Positions 43,733-52,836 are shown, counted from the first letter of the stretch. The stretch is 64,000 nt of DNA from Bradyrhizobium sp. 138 (GCF_023074075.1 NZ_JADPKT010000071.1:123686-187685), one strand, 5' to 3'. Notes: generated by a model from the letters alone, not told the origin. Translations and numbers: made by a program.

Positions 43733-45141
43733 GTTTCGAGCCCGGAACGGTCTTCGGTAGCCGCCACCTCGCCGATATTTTCAGCACCGCGCCGATGCGC
43801 ACGATTTTCGGTGAGCGCAATTCACTGCAGTCCATGCTTCTGGTCGAGGTCGCGCTGGCCAAGGTTCAAGGGCAGCTCGGTGTCATTCCTGCCGAGGCTG
43901 CTGCTGCGATCGCCTCCGCTGCACGTCCTGAACTCCTCGATCTCGACGAATTGGCGGCGGGCACTTTGCGCGCCGGCCTGCCGGTCGTGAATCTGGTCGA
44001 GCAGTTGATCCGGCTCACCGGTAAACCCCATGGCGAATTCGTTCATTGGGGTGCCACGAGTCAGGACATCATGGACACCGCGCTCGTGATGCAGATGCGC
44101 GACGCGCTCGAGCTCGTCCACCGCGAACTGGAGCGCCTGATATCGGCGATTGCGGATCTGGCGCGTCTCCATCGCGATACGCCGATGGTCGGCAGGACCA
44201 AGCTTCAACACGCGATCCCGATCACCTTCGGCTTCAAGGTTTCCGTGTGGCTGTCGGGCCTTCTGCGTCACAGGCAACGTCTCGCCGAACTCAAACCAAG
44301 GGTCCTGCAGGTTCAGTTCGGCGGCGCGGTCGGCACTTTCGCGTCGCTCGGCGACGACGGCGACCGCGTCCGCGCTGCGTTGGCCCGCGAACTCGGACTC
44401 GGCGAGCCGCTGGTGGCATGGCATGCCGCGCGCGATGCATTGGCCGAGACGGTATGCCTGCTTGGGCTGATCTCCGCGAGCCTGAGCAAAATCGCAACCG
44501 ATATCGCGTCAATGGCACAGACCGAGATCGGCGAAGTGCTGGAGCCGGGCGGCCAGGGCCATGGCGCTTCCAGCACCATGCCGCACAAGCGAAATCCGAT
44601 CGTCTGCGAGCAGATTCTCAGCACTGGACTGTCGTTGCGCCGGCTCGCAAGCGCCATGCTCGACGCTTCGGTCCACGACCATGAACGGGCGACGGGACCG
44701 TGGCAAGCCGAATGGTCGCTGTTGCCGGAAGCGTTCCTGCTGATCTCCCGGGCGATGGATAACGCCGTTCGACTCTGCAGCGGACTGGTCGTCAGACCCG
44801 ATGCGATGCAGGCCAATCTCGGGCGGACAAAGGGGCTCATTGCCGCGGAGGCCGTCATGATGGCGCTGGCTCCGTACGTCGGACGCCATCATGCGCACGA
44901 AATGGTGAGCGCAGCATGCACGCACGCCATCGCTTCGGGCCTGACATTGGCCGAAAGCGTTTCGCGCGATCCGGCGGTGACGGCCCACGTCGCGCCGCAT
45001 GAGATCGAAAAGGCTGCGGACCCGGCGCGATACATCGGCCTGTCGGGCCGTGAGGTCGATCGTGTCCTCGCCGCTTGTGCTGATCGACCAGCCGGCGCCG
45101 CGCCAGAGGCGGCACCGTTGACACGGAGCGAGTCCACATGA
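43726..45141 (+). CDS. PcaB-like lyase (3-carboxy-cis,cis-muconate cycloisomerase family)
   Basis: 471 residues of the fumarase/aspartase superfamily. The signature loop is GASSTMPHKRNPI, with the conserved blocks FVHWGATSQDIMDTALVMQM and GRTKLQHAIPITFGFK. The N-terminal DIFSTAPMRTIFGERNSLQS resembles PcaB, which lactonises 3-carboxymuconate in protocatechuate degradation. No other pca gene is nearby, and it sits between a GST and a Bug receptor, so the substrate may be another dicarboxylate. Adenylosuccinate lyase is excluded by the N-terminus and context. Confidence 0.85.
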   Translation: MLSFEPGTVFGSRHLADIFSTAPMRTIFGERNSLQSMLLVEVALAKVQGQLGVIPAEAAAAIASAARPELLDLDELAAGTLRAGLPVVNLVEQLIRLTGKPHGEFVHWGATSQDIMDTALVMQMRDALELVHRELERLISAIADLARLHRDTPMVGRTKLQHAIPITFGFKVSVWLSGLLRHRQRLAELKPRVLQVQFGGAVGTFASLGDDGDRVRAALARELGLGEPLVAWHAARDALAETVCLLGLISASLSKIATDIASMAQTEIGEVLEPGGQGHGASSTMPHKRNPIVCEQILSTGLSLRRLASAMLDASVHDHERATGPWQAEWSLLPEAFLLISRAMDNAVRLCSGLVVRPDAMQANLGRTKGLIAAEAVMMALAPYVGRHHAHEMVSAACTHAIASGLTLAESVSRDPAVTAHVAPHEIEKAADPARYIGLSGREVDRVLAACADRPAGAAPEAAPLTRSEST

Positions 45142-46127
45142 TTCTGAAATACACGCGCATGGTCGTCGTCGCAGCTGCGGTGCTGACAGCGCTGAATGTG
45201 GCACAGGCCGAGCCGCCGTTTCCCTCCAGGCCGATCATCTTGGTCGTCCCGTTCGCGGCTGGCGGCCCGAACGACGTGATGAGCCGGATCGTGTCCGAAC
45301 ACATGTCGCGAAAGCTCGGGCAACCGATCATTGTCGAGAACGTCGCCGGGGCGGGCGGCACGGCCGGCTCAACGCGCGTGGCGAAAAGCGCTCCCGACGG
45401 TTATACGCTGGTCAGCGGTCACGTCGGCACGCATGCGGCGTCGGTCGCGCTGTATCCGAATCTTCGTTACGATCCGCTGGTTGATTTCACACCGATTGGA
45501 CTGGTCGCGGAAACACCGATCCTCGTCGTCGCCCGCCGCGATCTCGGAGCAGATAGCATCTCGGCGTTCATCGCGATCGCCAAGGCGCGCGGCTCGGACC
45601 TCACCTTGGCCCATGCGGGTGTCGGTTCGATCAGCCACATCAGCTGTCTGTTGTTCACGACGGTGACCGGGATCAAGCCCGTGGAGGTGCCATATCGCGG
45701 ATCGGCGCTGGCGATGACCGACCTGATCGCAGGTCGCAGCGACTTCAGCTGCGGACTGTTGGGAGACGTTCTTCCCTTCCTGGGCGACAACAACTTACGT
45801 TTTCTGACCGTTTCGGCCCCGGCACGGGTTCCGCAATTGCCGGACACGCCGACGGCCCGGGAAGCAGCGCTTCCACAATTTGTCGCGTCGAGCTGGTTCG
45901 CGTTCTACCTGCCGAAAGGCGTGCCTGACGCCATTCGCGACCGGTTCGCCGATGCACTTCGCGCAGCGCTTGACGACGACGGCGTGCGGCGACGGCTTGA
46001 ACTGGTCGGCTTGATCCTGCCGCCGCCGGATCAGCGAGGTCCCGAACCGCTCAAGCGGCGGATGGCCGAAGAGATCGCGCGCTGGCAGGACATTGTCAAA
46101 ACCGCGCAGATTCGACTCGATCAATAG
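45138..46127 (+). CDS. Bug/TctC-type solute receptor, orphan
   Basis: 329 residues. A signal peptide (VVVAAAVLTALNVAQA) leads a mature Bug fold with FPSRPIILVVPFAAGGPNDV and the ligand loop VEVPYRGSALAMTDLIAGR. The ATG at 45138 overlaps the PcaB-like stop by four bases. No TctA/TctB pair is adjacent, as is usual for Bug receptors, which may share membrane components or sense ligand. It probably binds the substrate or product of the upstream lyase. Confidence 0.9.
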   Translation: MILKYTRMVVVAAAVLTALNVAQAEPPFPSRPIILVVPFAAGGPNDVMSRIVSEHMSRKLGQPIIVENVAGAGGTAGSTRVAKSAPDGYTLVSGHVGTHAASVALYPNLRYDPLVDFTPIGLVAETPILVVARRDLGADSISAFIAIAKARGSDLTLAHAGVGSISHISCLLFTTVTGIKPVEVPYRGSALAMTDLIAGRSDFSCGLLGDVLPFLGDNNLRFLTVSAPARVPQLPDTPTAREAALPQFVASSWFAFYLPKGVPDAIRDRFADALRAALDDDGVRRRLELVGLILPPPDQRGPEPLKRRMAEEIARWQDIVKTAQIRLDQ

Positions 46128-46318
46128 GTGCGATCGATCCTACAGGCTGGCGTTCGCAATGACGCCGCTGGATGTGGCAGCCGTCTAGCAACCCGGCCAG
46201 AACGTCCAACAAAAAAATCCGACACGCCTGTCGGATCGGCGCCACCCCGGTCGTCCTCGTGACATGAATGGGCCATAGACGCCAATCTCGGGCCCATCAA
46301 ACACTGAGGATAACAACC

Positions 46319-46762
46319 ATGCCCAGCACTGTCCGCCTGCACCGCGTTCTCGCCACCAGCCCGCAGAAGGTCTATCGCGCCTTCCTGGAGGCCGATGCGA
46401 TGGCGAAATGGCTTCCGCCGAACGGCTTCACCTGCACCGTGCATCATTTCGAACCCAAGGTCGGCGGCACGTTCAAGATGTCGTTCCGGAATTTCACCAC
46501 GGGCAACAGCCATTCGTTCGGCGGCGAATATGTCGAGCTCGTGCCGGGCGAGCGCCTGCGCTACACTGACAGGTTCGACGACCCCAATCTGCCGGGCGAG
46601 ATCCAGGTCACCGTGATCCTGAAGAAGGTCTCGGTCGGCACCGAGATCGACATCACGCAGGCCGGCATCCCCGACGTCATCCCGCCGGAGGCCTGCTATC
46701 TCGGCTGGCAGGAATCGCTGCGCAATCTGGCGAAGCTCGTCGAGCCCGAGATCAATCAATAG
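46319..46762 (+). CDS. SRPBCC (AHSA1-like) protein
   Basis: 147 residues, the normal length of a single AHSA1/START-like domain: RVLATSPQKVYRAFLEADAM, KWLPPNGFT, the strand block GGEYVELVPGERLRYTDRF and a final helix GWQESLRNLAKLVEP. The ATG at 46319 has GAGGA upstream. It lies alone between the Bug operon and dispersed repeats. It likely binds a hydrophobic ligand; the role is unknown. Confidence 0.85.
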   Translation: MPSTVRLHRVLATSPQKVYRAFLEADAMAKWLPPNGFTCTVHHFEPKVGGTFKMSFRNFTTGNSHSFGGEYVELVPGERLRYTDRFDDPNLPGEIQVTVILKKVSVGTEIDITQAGIPDVIPPEACYLGWQESLRNLAKLVEPEINQ

Positions 46763-46778
46763 CGAAGGCATTGGCGTC

Positions 46779-46870
46779 GTAGGGTGGGCAAAGGCGCACT
46801 TGCGCCGTGCCCACGATCTCTCGCGATACGGCGACAGACGCGTGGGCACGCTTCGCTTTGCCCACCCTAC
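46779..46870. repeat. Dispersed inverted repeat, second copy (gtagggtgggcaaa family)
   Basis: Same terminal arms as 15976-16063 (GTAGGGTGGGCAAA with TTTGCCCACCCTAC), different centre. Confidence 0.85.
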
Positions 46871-46902
46871 CGCACTGTTCGATCAGATCGCCGCTTTCTC
46901 CA

Positions 46903-47022
46903 CGTCATTGCGAGGAGCTCTTGCGACGATGCAATCCAGACTTCCGCCGCGGAAAAAATCTGGATTGCATCGCTTCCGCCTTCGCTCTTCGAGCTTCGGC
47001 GGATAAGCCGCTCGCAATGACG
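46903..47022. repeat. Dispersed inverted-repeat element, second copy (cgtcattgcgag family)
   Basis: Ends CGTCATTGCGAG and CTCGCAATGACG, and core AATCCAGA...TCTGGATT around CCGCGG, as at 5744-5823, with an added internal stretch before the right end. With the element at 46779-46870 it fills the gap before the Hsp70 gene. Confidence 0.85.
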
Positions 47023-47044
47023 GAGAATGAGGCACAACCGTTGG

Positions 47045-48376
47045 CTACACGCCCGCCTTCTCCCCGATCCCGCCGGCCGCGGTCCAGCGACCCGGGTCAG
47101 GACTGTGCCCGATCAGCGCCAAGCCATAGGCGATCGACTCGAACTGGTCACCCGACATCAGCCGCTCGTTGCCGAACCGCTCGGCAAACAATTTTCGCAC
47201 CGCGGGCACGAAGGACGTGCCACCGGTCAAGAACACCTTCTCCACCTCGCGCGCCGTGATGCCGGCTTCGGCCAGCACCTTGTCGACAGTGGCGCCGAGG
47301 CGAGCGATGTCGTCGGCGATCCAGGCTTCGAACTTCTTGCGCGTGATGGCCGCGCCGATGTCGACGCCGCCGCCTCTGAAGCGAAAGTCGACCTCGTCCT
47401 GGACTGAGAGCGCCACCTTGGCATCGGACACCGCTCGGTACAGCGAAAAGCCGAGATCGAGATCGACGATGGTGATGAAATCCTCGAGCAGCTCCGGCTT
47501 CAGCGCGGTGCGCGCAAGCTCCCGCAATTCGCGCAGATCGCCGTTGCTCTTCATCATCGCCAGCTGATGCCAGCGCGCGAGGTTGGTGTAATGGCCGCTC
47601 GGGACCGGAAGCACCTTGTCGAAGGAGCGGAAGTTGGAGCCCTTGCCGAGCCGCGGCGAGACCACGTGGTCGACGATGCGGTAGTCGAACGTATCGCCCG
47701 CAATGCCGATGCCGGCGTGGCCGAGCGGCTCGGCGCGCAGATGACCTCCCGCGCGCGAAAAACGCATCACGGAGAAATCGCTGGTGCCGCCGCCGAAGTC
47801 GGCGACGAGCACGGTGGCATCGCGCTCCAGCCTACGGGCAAAGGAGAACGCCGCGCCGACGGGCTCGTAGACATAGCGGGCGTGGCCGGCGCCCAGGCGT
47901 TCGAACGCTGCGCGGTAGCGCTGCATCGCCAGCGCCTCGTCGGGGTTGCCGCCGGCAAAGCGCACCGGGCGGCCGACCGTGATGGTCGAGGTCTCAAAGC
48001 CGAATTTGTCGCCGCCATGGCGCGCCAGCGTGCGCAGGAACGCCGCCAGGATGTCCTCGAACTTGAAGCGCTGCCGGAACACTTGCGTGGTGTTGAAGCT
48101 GCTGCTCGCCGCAAAGGTCTTGAACGACTGCAGGAAGCGGTAGACGTGGCGTCCCTCGAGGAACGTCTCGATCGCCCACGGGCCGCCTTCGGCCTGGGCC
48201 CCGGCGCCCGGCCGGTCCTCCCAGAAGCACAGCGCCGACACGTAGACGCTGTGGCGCTGGCCGCCATGGTCGAAGCGGATGGCCTCGACCCGGCGGTCGT
48301 CCGCCGCGATGGCGACGACCGTATTGCTGGTCCCAAAATCGATGCCGATCGAGACGGCGGGCGAGGCGCTCGACAT
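47045..48376 (-). CDS. Short Hsp70-family protein, YegD-like
   Basis: 443 residues, little more than the actin-fold ATPase of Hsp70. Phosphate 1 is IGIDFGTSNTVVAI, phosphate 2 VADFGGGTSDFSV and the adenosine motif FLTGGTSFVPAVR. There is no DnaK-type substrate-binding domain. The ATG at 48376 is the first where homology begins. Proteins of this group are uncharacterised chaperone relatives, and no DnaJ or GrpE partner is nearby. Confidence 0.9.
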   Translation of the reverse strand: MSSASPAVSIGIDFGTSNTVVAIAADDRRVEAIRFDHGGQRHSVYVSALCFWEDRPGAGAQAEGGPWAIETFLEGRHVYRFLQSFKTFAASSSFNTTQVFRQRFKFEDILAAFLRTLARHGGDKFGFETSTITVGRPVRFAGGNPDEALAMQRYRAAFERLGAGHARYVYEPVGAAFSFARRLERDATVLVADFGGGTSDFSVMRFSRAGGHLRAEPLGHAGIGIAGDTFDYRIVDHVVSPRLGKGSNFRSFDKVLPVPSGHYTNLARWHQLAMMKSNGDLRELRELARTALKPELLEDFITIVDLDLGFSLYRAVSDAKVALSVQDEVDFRFRGGGVDIGAAITRKKFEAWIADDIARLGATVDKVLAEAGITAREVEKVFLTGGTSFVPAVRKLFAERFGNERLMSGDQFESIAYGLALIGHSPDPGRWTAAGGIGEKAGV

Positions 48377-48658
48377 GAACCACTCTAACGGTTGATTGGA
48401 TAAGGGGGGCGGACCACTAACCGCTTTGCATGAGCCTGCCAAGGCCTGCCTGCTGCATTGCGGCCGGAACCTATCATCATCGCCGCGGGATCCGTCCTCT
48501 CGGACCGGCTGATTCACCCGCCTTCCGCGCCTTTCGGCAAGGAAATGCCCCGGGGGAATCCGAGGCGCCGGCAATTTATATTGAATCGGCCCGTTAACCC
48601 GGCACTATGCTGCAATGCGAGAGATTACATGCTGCCATGCAAACAAGAACATAGACAG

Positions 48659-48675
48659 TGGCATCTGGTATACAT
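48659..48675. promoter_or_regulatory. Operator C of the 17-bp GntR-type motif
   Basis: TGGCATCTGGTATACAT matches the consensus except for the last CCA. It lies 57-73 bases upstream of the 45-codon gene, the same distance as operator B from gntR. Confidence 0.6.
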
Positions 48676-48731
48676 AGATTGCCCCTCGAAATGAGACAGC
48701 AAGACTGACCGTCTCAAGAAAGGGAATTCCG

Positions 48732-48869
48732 ATGTCCAAGACCGCTTCCGTTGCTCTCGCCCCCTCCTCCTCGCTGTTCGCCCGCTTGATGGCCGCGATC
48801 GACAGCCTTCTGATGGCGAGCGCCGAGATTTCCAACCACAACGGCGACCTGCCGCGTTTCGGCCTGTAA
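48732..48869 (+). CDS. 45-residue protein under the GntR-type operator, unknown
   Basis: Starts MSKTASVALAPSSSLFARLM and ends NHNGDLPRFGL, with an amphipathic middle (LMAAIDSLLMASAEI). AAGGGAA lies six bases upstream, operator C lies 57 bases further up, and an intrinsic terminator lies 62 bases after the stop. A self-contained promoter, short gene and terminator argue for a genuine monocistronic unit. No domain is recognised; it could be a small regulatory or membrane-surface peptide for the oxalate system. Confidence 0.7.
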   Translation: MSKTASVALAPSSSLFARLMAAIDSLLMASAEISNHNGDLPRFGL

Positions 48870-48930
48870 CAAGGCCTTGCCCGCCTCGCCGAGCAGCGGG
48901 CCGGCAGGCCGCCGCAGACATGACGTTCGA

Positions 48931-48965
48931 GCAAATGGCCCCCAAATCGGGGCCATTTTGCTTTT
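48931..48965 (+). terminator. Intrinsic terminator after the 45-codon gene
   Basis: A perfect ten-base stem (AAATGGCCCC with GGGGCCATTT) and six-base loop are followed by TGCTTTT. Confidence 0.85.
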
Positions 48966-49044
48966 GCGTGCTGGCCCGGCTCCACGACGCACAACTGCGA
49001 CGATTGGTCCGCCGGGGTCCCTGCCGATCCGATTGTTTATCCGC

Positions 49045-49061
49045 TGGCATCTCGCATACCA
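49045..49061. promoter_or_regulatory. Operator D of the 17-bp GntR-type motif
   Basis: TGGCATCTCGCATACCA has the TGGCAT and ATRCCA arms at the same spacing as sites A and B. It is 276 bases upstream of tctC (set 2). The 49062-49336 leader holds no convincing gene. Confidence 0.6.
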
Positions 49062-49336
49062 TTCGACGAACCAAGAATGGATTGCACAATCAAAGGTGTA
49101 AGGCGGGGAAACATAGCGCGGAACGGGAACCGGCCAGGGACAGATCTGCCGCGAACCTTGGCGGAACCTTAGCCGAAAGGAGCGGATGCCGCGCTTTATC
49201 CCTGCTCATAGAGTTTCTATCGGAACTGCCCTGGGAGATCGACCGCAAGGGTGACCCCAGGCATGTGAAGCGAGATGGGCTGACGCAAGCCGACAAAGAG
49301 CGGCTGCGTTGAGGGTTCGACAGGGAGAGAAACAAG

Positions 49337-50344
49337 ATGAAGCCATTCGTTCTGAATGTCGCTCTGGCGGCAATCGCGATGTCGTGCGCCAGCAGCACCG
49401 CAAGCGGTGCTGGCTGGGAGCCGGTCCGTCCGGTCGAGTTCATCGTGCCCGCGGGCACCGGCGGCGGCGCCGATCAGATGGCGCGCACCATCCAGGGCAT
49501 CGTCACCAAGCACAATCTGATGAAGCAGCCGCTGGTCGTCATCAACAAGGCCGGCGGCGCGGGCGGCGAAGGTTTCCTCGACGTGAAGACGTCGTCGGGC
49601 AATCCCCACAAGATCATCATCACGCTGTCGAACCTGTTCACGACGCCGCTGGCAACGGGGATCCCGTTCAACTGGAAGGATTTGACGCCGGTGGCGATGC
49701 TGGCGCTCGACGAATTCGTGCTCTGGGTGAATGCCGAAAAGCCGTACGCCACCGTCAAGGACTACGTCGAGGCGGCGAAGAAGGCGCCGGCCGGCTCGTT
49801 CAAGATGGGCGGCACCGGCTCCAAGCAGGAAGACCAGATCATCACGGTCGGCATCGAGAAAGCGATCGAGGCGAAGTTCACCTACATTCCCTACAAGGGC
49901 GGCGGCGAAGTCGCGGTTCAGCTCGTCGGCAACCACGTCGATTCGACCGTCAACAATCCGATCGAGGCGGTCGCGCAATGGCGCGGCGGCAAGCTCCGCC
50001 CGCTCTGCGTGTTCGACGCCCAGCCGATGGCCTATGACGAGCCGATCGCCGACGGCAAGGCCTGGAAGGATATTCCGACCTGCAAGTCGCAGGGTCTTGC
50101 GATGGAATATCTCATGCTGCGCGGCATCTTCATGTCACCCAAGGCCACCAAGGATCAGATCGAATATTACGTCGAGCTGTTCAAGAAGGTGCGCGCCACA
50201 CCGGAATGGCAGGACTTCATGAAGAACGGCGCCTTCAACACGACCTTCCTGACCGGCGCCGATTACGCCAAATGGGTCGAGGCGGAAGAGAAGCGCCACG
50301 AGGGCTTGATGAAGGACGCCGGTTTCCTCGCCTCGGGGAATTGA
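49337..50344 (+). CDS. tctC: Tripartite tricarboxylate transporter substrate-binding protein (set 2)
   Basis: 335 residues. A signal peptide (MKPFVLNVALAAIAMSCASS) precedes the Bug/TctC fold (RPVEFIVPAGTGGGADQMAR; FTYIPYKGGGEVAVQLVGN). The ATG at 49337 has GGGAG upstream. It is the first gene of a tctCBA operon lying downstream of operator D and next to the OFA carriers, so its cargo may be oxalate, formate precursors or a related dicarboxylate (inference). Confidence 0.92.
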   Translation: MKPFVLNVALAAIAMSCASSTASGAGWEPVRPVEFIVPAGTGGGADQMARTIQGIVTKHNLMKQPLVVINKAGGAGGEGFLDVKTSSGNPHKIIITLSNLFTTPLATGIPFNWKDLTPVAMLALDEFVLWVNAEKPYATVKDYVEAAKKAPAGSFKMGGTGSKQEDQIITVGIEKAIEAKFTYIPYKGGGEVAVQLVGNHVDSTVNNPIEAVAQWRGGKLRPLCVFDAQPMAYDEPIADGKAWKDIPTCKSQGLAMEYLMLRGIFMSPKATKDQIEYYVELFKKVRATPEWQDFMKNGAFNTTFLTGADYAKWVEAEEKRHEGLMKDAGFLASGN

Positions 50345-50392
50345 CCGCGCGTCTGCCGCGACCGCGAAACACGCGCTTGATCTGGAGGTCCC

Positions 50393-50890
50393 ATGAGTGA
50401 ACAATCCGGAACCGAATCCGGCCCCCCACACAAGACGCTGGAAATCGGCATGGCGCTGCTGATCGGCGCCTTCGGCCTGGTCGTGATCTTCGGCAGCCTG
50501 AAGGCCGGCATCAACTGGGGCGCGGAGGGTCCGCGTGCCGGCTTCTTTCCCTTCTATGTCGGCGCCGCCATCGTCGGCGCAAGCGCCATCAACCTCTGGC
50601 ATGCGCAGCGCGACGACGACGGCCGGCTGTTCGCAGAATGGGGACAGCTTCGCCAGGTCATGAGCGTCGTCGTGCCCACTGCGATCTATGTCGGCACGAT
50701 GCCGTTCATCGGCCTCTACGTCGCCTCCATGGTCTTCATCGCCTGGTTCATGCGCTGGCTCGGCGGCTATCGCTGGCTGACGGTCGCCGCGATCGCCATC
50801 GGCATGCCCGTCGTGACCTATCTCGTTTTCGAGCGCTGGTTCCTGGTCCCGCTTCCCAAGGGGCCGCTCGAGGAATGGCTCGGTCTGTAA
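50393..50890 (+). CDS. tctB: Tripartite tricarboxylate transporter, small membrane subunit (set 2)
   Basis: 165 residues, four hydrophobic helices. The TctB block is NWGAEGPRAGFFPFYVGAAI, and the C-terminal PLPKGPLEEWLGL is typical of the family. GGAGG lies five bases before the ATG. It lies 48 bases after tctC and 43 before tctA. Confidence 0.9.
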   Translation: MSEQSGTESGPPHKTLEIGMALLIGAFGLVVIFGSLKAGINWGAEGPRAGFFPFYVGAAIVGASAINLWHAQRDDDGRLFAEWGQLRQVMSVVVPTAIYVGTMPFIGLYVASMVFIAWFMRWLGGYRWLTVAAIAIGMPVVTYLVFERWFLVPLPKGPLEEWLGL

Positions 50891-50933
50891 GAGCTGCGCC
50901 GTCATCCCCGTTATTGCTGCAGGACGTATTGAT

Positions 50934-52433
50934 ATGGAAGAGTTGGCCAATCTGTTTCACGGCTTCGCGGTCGCCCTGCAGCCCTACAACATCATGCTGA
51001 TGATCATCGGCATCACGCTCGGCGTCATCATTGGCGTGCTGCCGGGGCTCGGGGGCGCCAATGGCGTCGCCATCCTTCTGCCCCTGACCTTCAGCATGCC
51101 GCCGACATCGGCGATCATCATGCTCTCCTGCATCTATTGGGGCGCGTTGTTCGGCGGCGCCATCACCTCGATCCTGTTCAACATACCCGGCGAGCCCTGG
51201 TCGGTCGCGACCACCTTCGACGGCTATCCGATGGCGCAACAGGGCAAGCCCGGCGAAGCGCTGACCGCCGCCTTCACCTCCTCCTTCGTGGGCGCGCTGT
51301 TTGCCGTCATCATGATCACGCTGGTCGCCCCCCTCGTCGCGGGCTTCGCGCTGCGATTTGGCCCGGCGGAGAAGTTCGCGGTGTACTTCCTCGCCTTCTG
51401 CAGCTTCGTCGGCCTCAGCAAGGAGCCACCGTTCAAGACCATCGCGGCGATGATGATGGGCTTTGCGCTCGCGGCCGTGGGCCTGGACTCGATCACGGGG
51501 CAATTGCGGCTGACTTTCGGCGTCACGGAGCTGCTCAACGGATTCGACTTCCTGATCGCAGTGATCGGCCTGTTCGGCATCGGCGAGATCCTGCTGACCA
51601 TGGAGGAAGGGCTGGCATTCCGCGGCGGCAACGCCACCATCAACCTCCGGGTGGTGCTGCAGACCTGGCGGGAATTGCCCGCTTATTGGATGACCTCGCT
51701 GCGCTCCTGCCTGATCGGGTGCTGGATGGGCGTCACGCCGGCCGGCGCAACGCCGGCGTCCTTCATGAGCTACGGCATCGCCAAGCGCCTGTCGCGCCGC
51801 GGCAACAATTTCGGCAAGGGCGAGATCGAAGGCGTGATCGCGCCGGAGACCGCCGCGCATGCCGCGGGCACCTCGGCGCTGCTGCCGATGCTGTCGCTGG
51901 GCGTGCCCGGCTCCCCGACCGCCGCCGTCCTGCTCGGCGGATTGCTGATCTGGGGCCTGCAGCCCGGCCCCATGCTGTTCGTCGAGCAGAAGGAGTTCGT
52001 CTGGGGCCTGATCGCGTCGATGTATCTCGGCAATCTCGCCGGCCTCATCGTCGTGCTCACCTGCGTGCCGATCTTCGCCGCCATCCTGCGCGTGCCCTTC
52101 GGCATCATCGCGCCGCTCATCCTGGTGCTCTGCGCCATCGGCGCCTATTCGGTGCACAACAGCACCTTCGACGTGATGCTGATGCTGGTGTTCGGCGTGC
52201 TCGGCTATCTCCTGAAGAAGTGCAACTACCCGCTGGCACCGCTGGTGCTCGCCATCGTGCTCGGCGACAAGGCGGAGGAAGCCTTCCGCCAGTCGCTGCT
52301 GGGATCGCAGGGCTCGCTCAATGTGTTCTTCTCCAACGGCCTCGTCAGCACGATCATGGTGCTCGGCCTGATCGCCCTGTTCTGGTCCGCGATCCAGGAA
52401 GGCTACAGCCGGCTGCGCACGTCGATGGCGTGA
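50934..52433 (+). CDS. tctA: Tripartite tricarboxylate transporter, large membrane subunit (set 2)
   Basis: 499 residues, about twelve helices, with the TctA signature IGVLPGLGGANGVAILLPLT and the loop NIPGEPWSVATTFDGYPM. It is paralogous to the gene at 31010 but clearly diverged (PGLGGANG against PGIGPALT), suggesting a different substrate. It is the last gene of the set-2 operon. Confidence 0.93.
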   Translation: MEELANLFHGFAVALQPYNIMLMIIGITLGVIIGVLPGLGGANGVAILLPLTFSMPPTSAIIMLSCIYWGALFGGAITSILFNIPGEPWSVATTFDGYPMAQQGKPGEALTAAFTSSFVGALFAVIMITLVAPLVAGFALRFGPAEKFAVYFLAFCSFVGLSKEPPFKTIAAMMMGFALAAVGLDSITGQLRLTFGVTELLNGFDFLIAVIGLFGIGEILLTMEEGLAFRGGNATINLRVVLQTWRELPAYWMTSLRSCLIGCWMGVTPAGATPASFMSYGIAKRLSRRGNNFGKGEIEGVIAPETAAHAAGTSALLPMLSLGVPGSPTAAVLLGGLLIWGLQPGPMLFVEQKEFVWGLIASMYLGNLAGLIVVLTCVPIFAAILRVPFGIIAPLILVLCAIGAYSVHNSTFDVMLMLVFGVLGYLLKKCNYPLAPLVLAIVLGDKAEEAFRQSLLGSQGSLNVFFSNGLVSTIMVLGLIALFWSAIQEGYSRLRTSMA

Positions 52434-52765
52434 GGCGCGATCCGCGCCGCCGCCCCTGCCAAACCGTCGCAGGCCGGACTTTTGGAATAAAGGATCCCAG
52501 GAAGGGTGCGCTCGCCGAATGCCCCCTGCCGGCGTGCGCGAGCAGCGCATGAGTGCGAAAATCCCCGCGCTTGCCGGCTTTCCCCAACGCGCTCACGGCG
52601 TCGCGCCTTTTCGAAAAACACCTGATAAATCAATAGTTTGAATGGCCATAATGGCTATTGATGCCGGCACGCCGGCAATGATGGGGCTTTACAAGCGCGC
52701 CGCCATGGCACATGTGAACAGACCCGCGTTATTTCGCCGCACCTCCCCCTCCGTCGCTTGAATCT
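52434..52765. other. Intergenic region, promoter of the first OFA carrier
   Basis: No gene is supported in this stretch. An AT-richer segment around 52618-52660 contains near-palindromic taatggctatt sequence but no clear hairpin terminator for the tct operon. The distal end leads into operator E. Confidence 0.5.
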
Positions 52766-52782
52766 TGGCATATTGCATACCA
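52766..52782. promoter_or_regulatory. Operator E of the 17-bp GntR-type motif
   Basis: TGGCATATTGCATACCA lies 55-71 bases upstream of the first OFA carrier start. Arms and spacing match sites A-D. Confidence 0.75.
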
Positions 52783-52836
52783 GGATGCACGCCAGCGCAT
52801 GCTTAAAAATGATCGGCGCGTTCGGGAGGGTTTTTA

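Noticed and set aside
43726..45141. Adenylosuccinate lyase (purB)
   Set aside because: The superfamily loop is shared, but the N-terminus resembles PcaB and the neighbours are catabolic.
49186..49254. Short frame of about 22 codons with a good AAAGGAG upstream in the tctC leader
   Set aside because: Too short and without supporting context beyond the ribosome-binding site; possible leader peptide but not supportable.
48920..49312. 130-codon open frame upstream of tctC set 2
   Set aside because: It starts inside the region of the intrinsic terminator, has no family character, spans operator D and lacks a ribosome-binding site.
52766..52782. Sigma-54 promoter at TGGCATATTGCAT
   Set aside because: The GG and GC elements are not at the required 10-base separation; the sequence fits the GntR-type operator.
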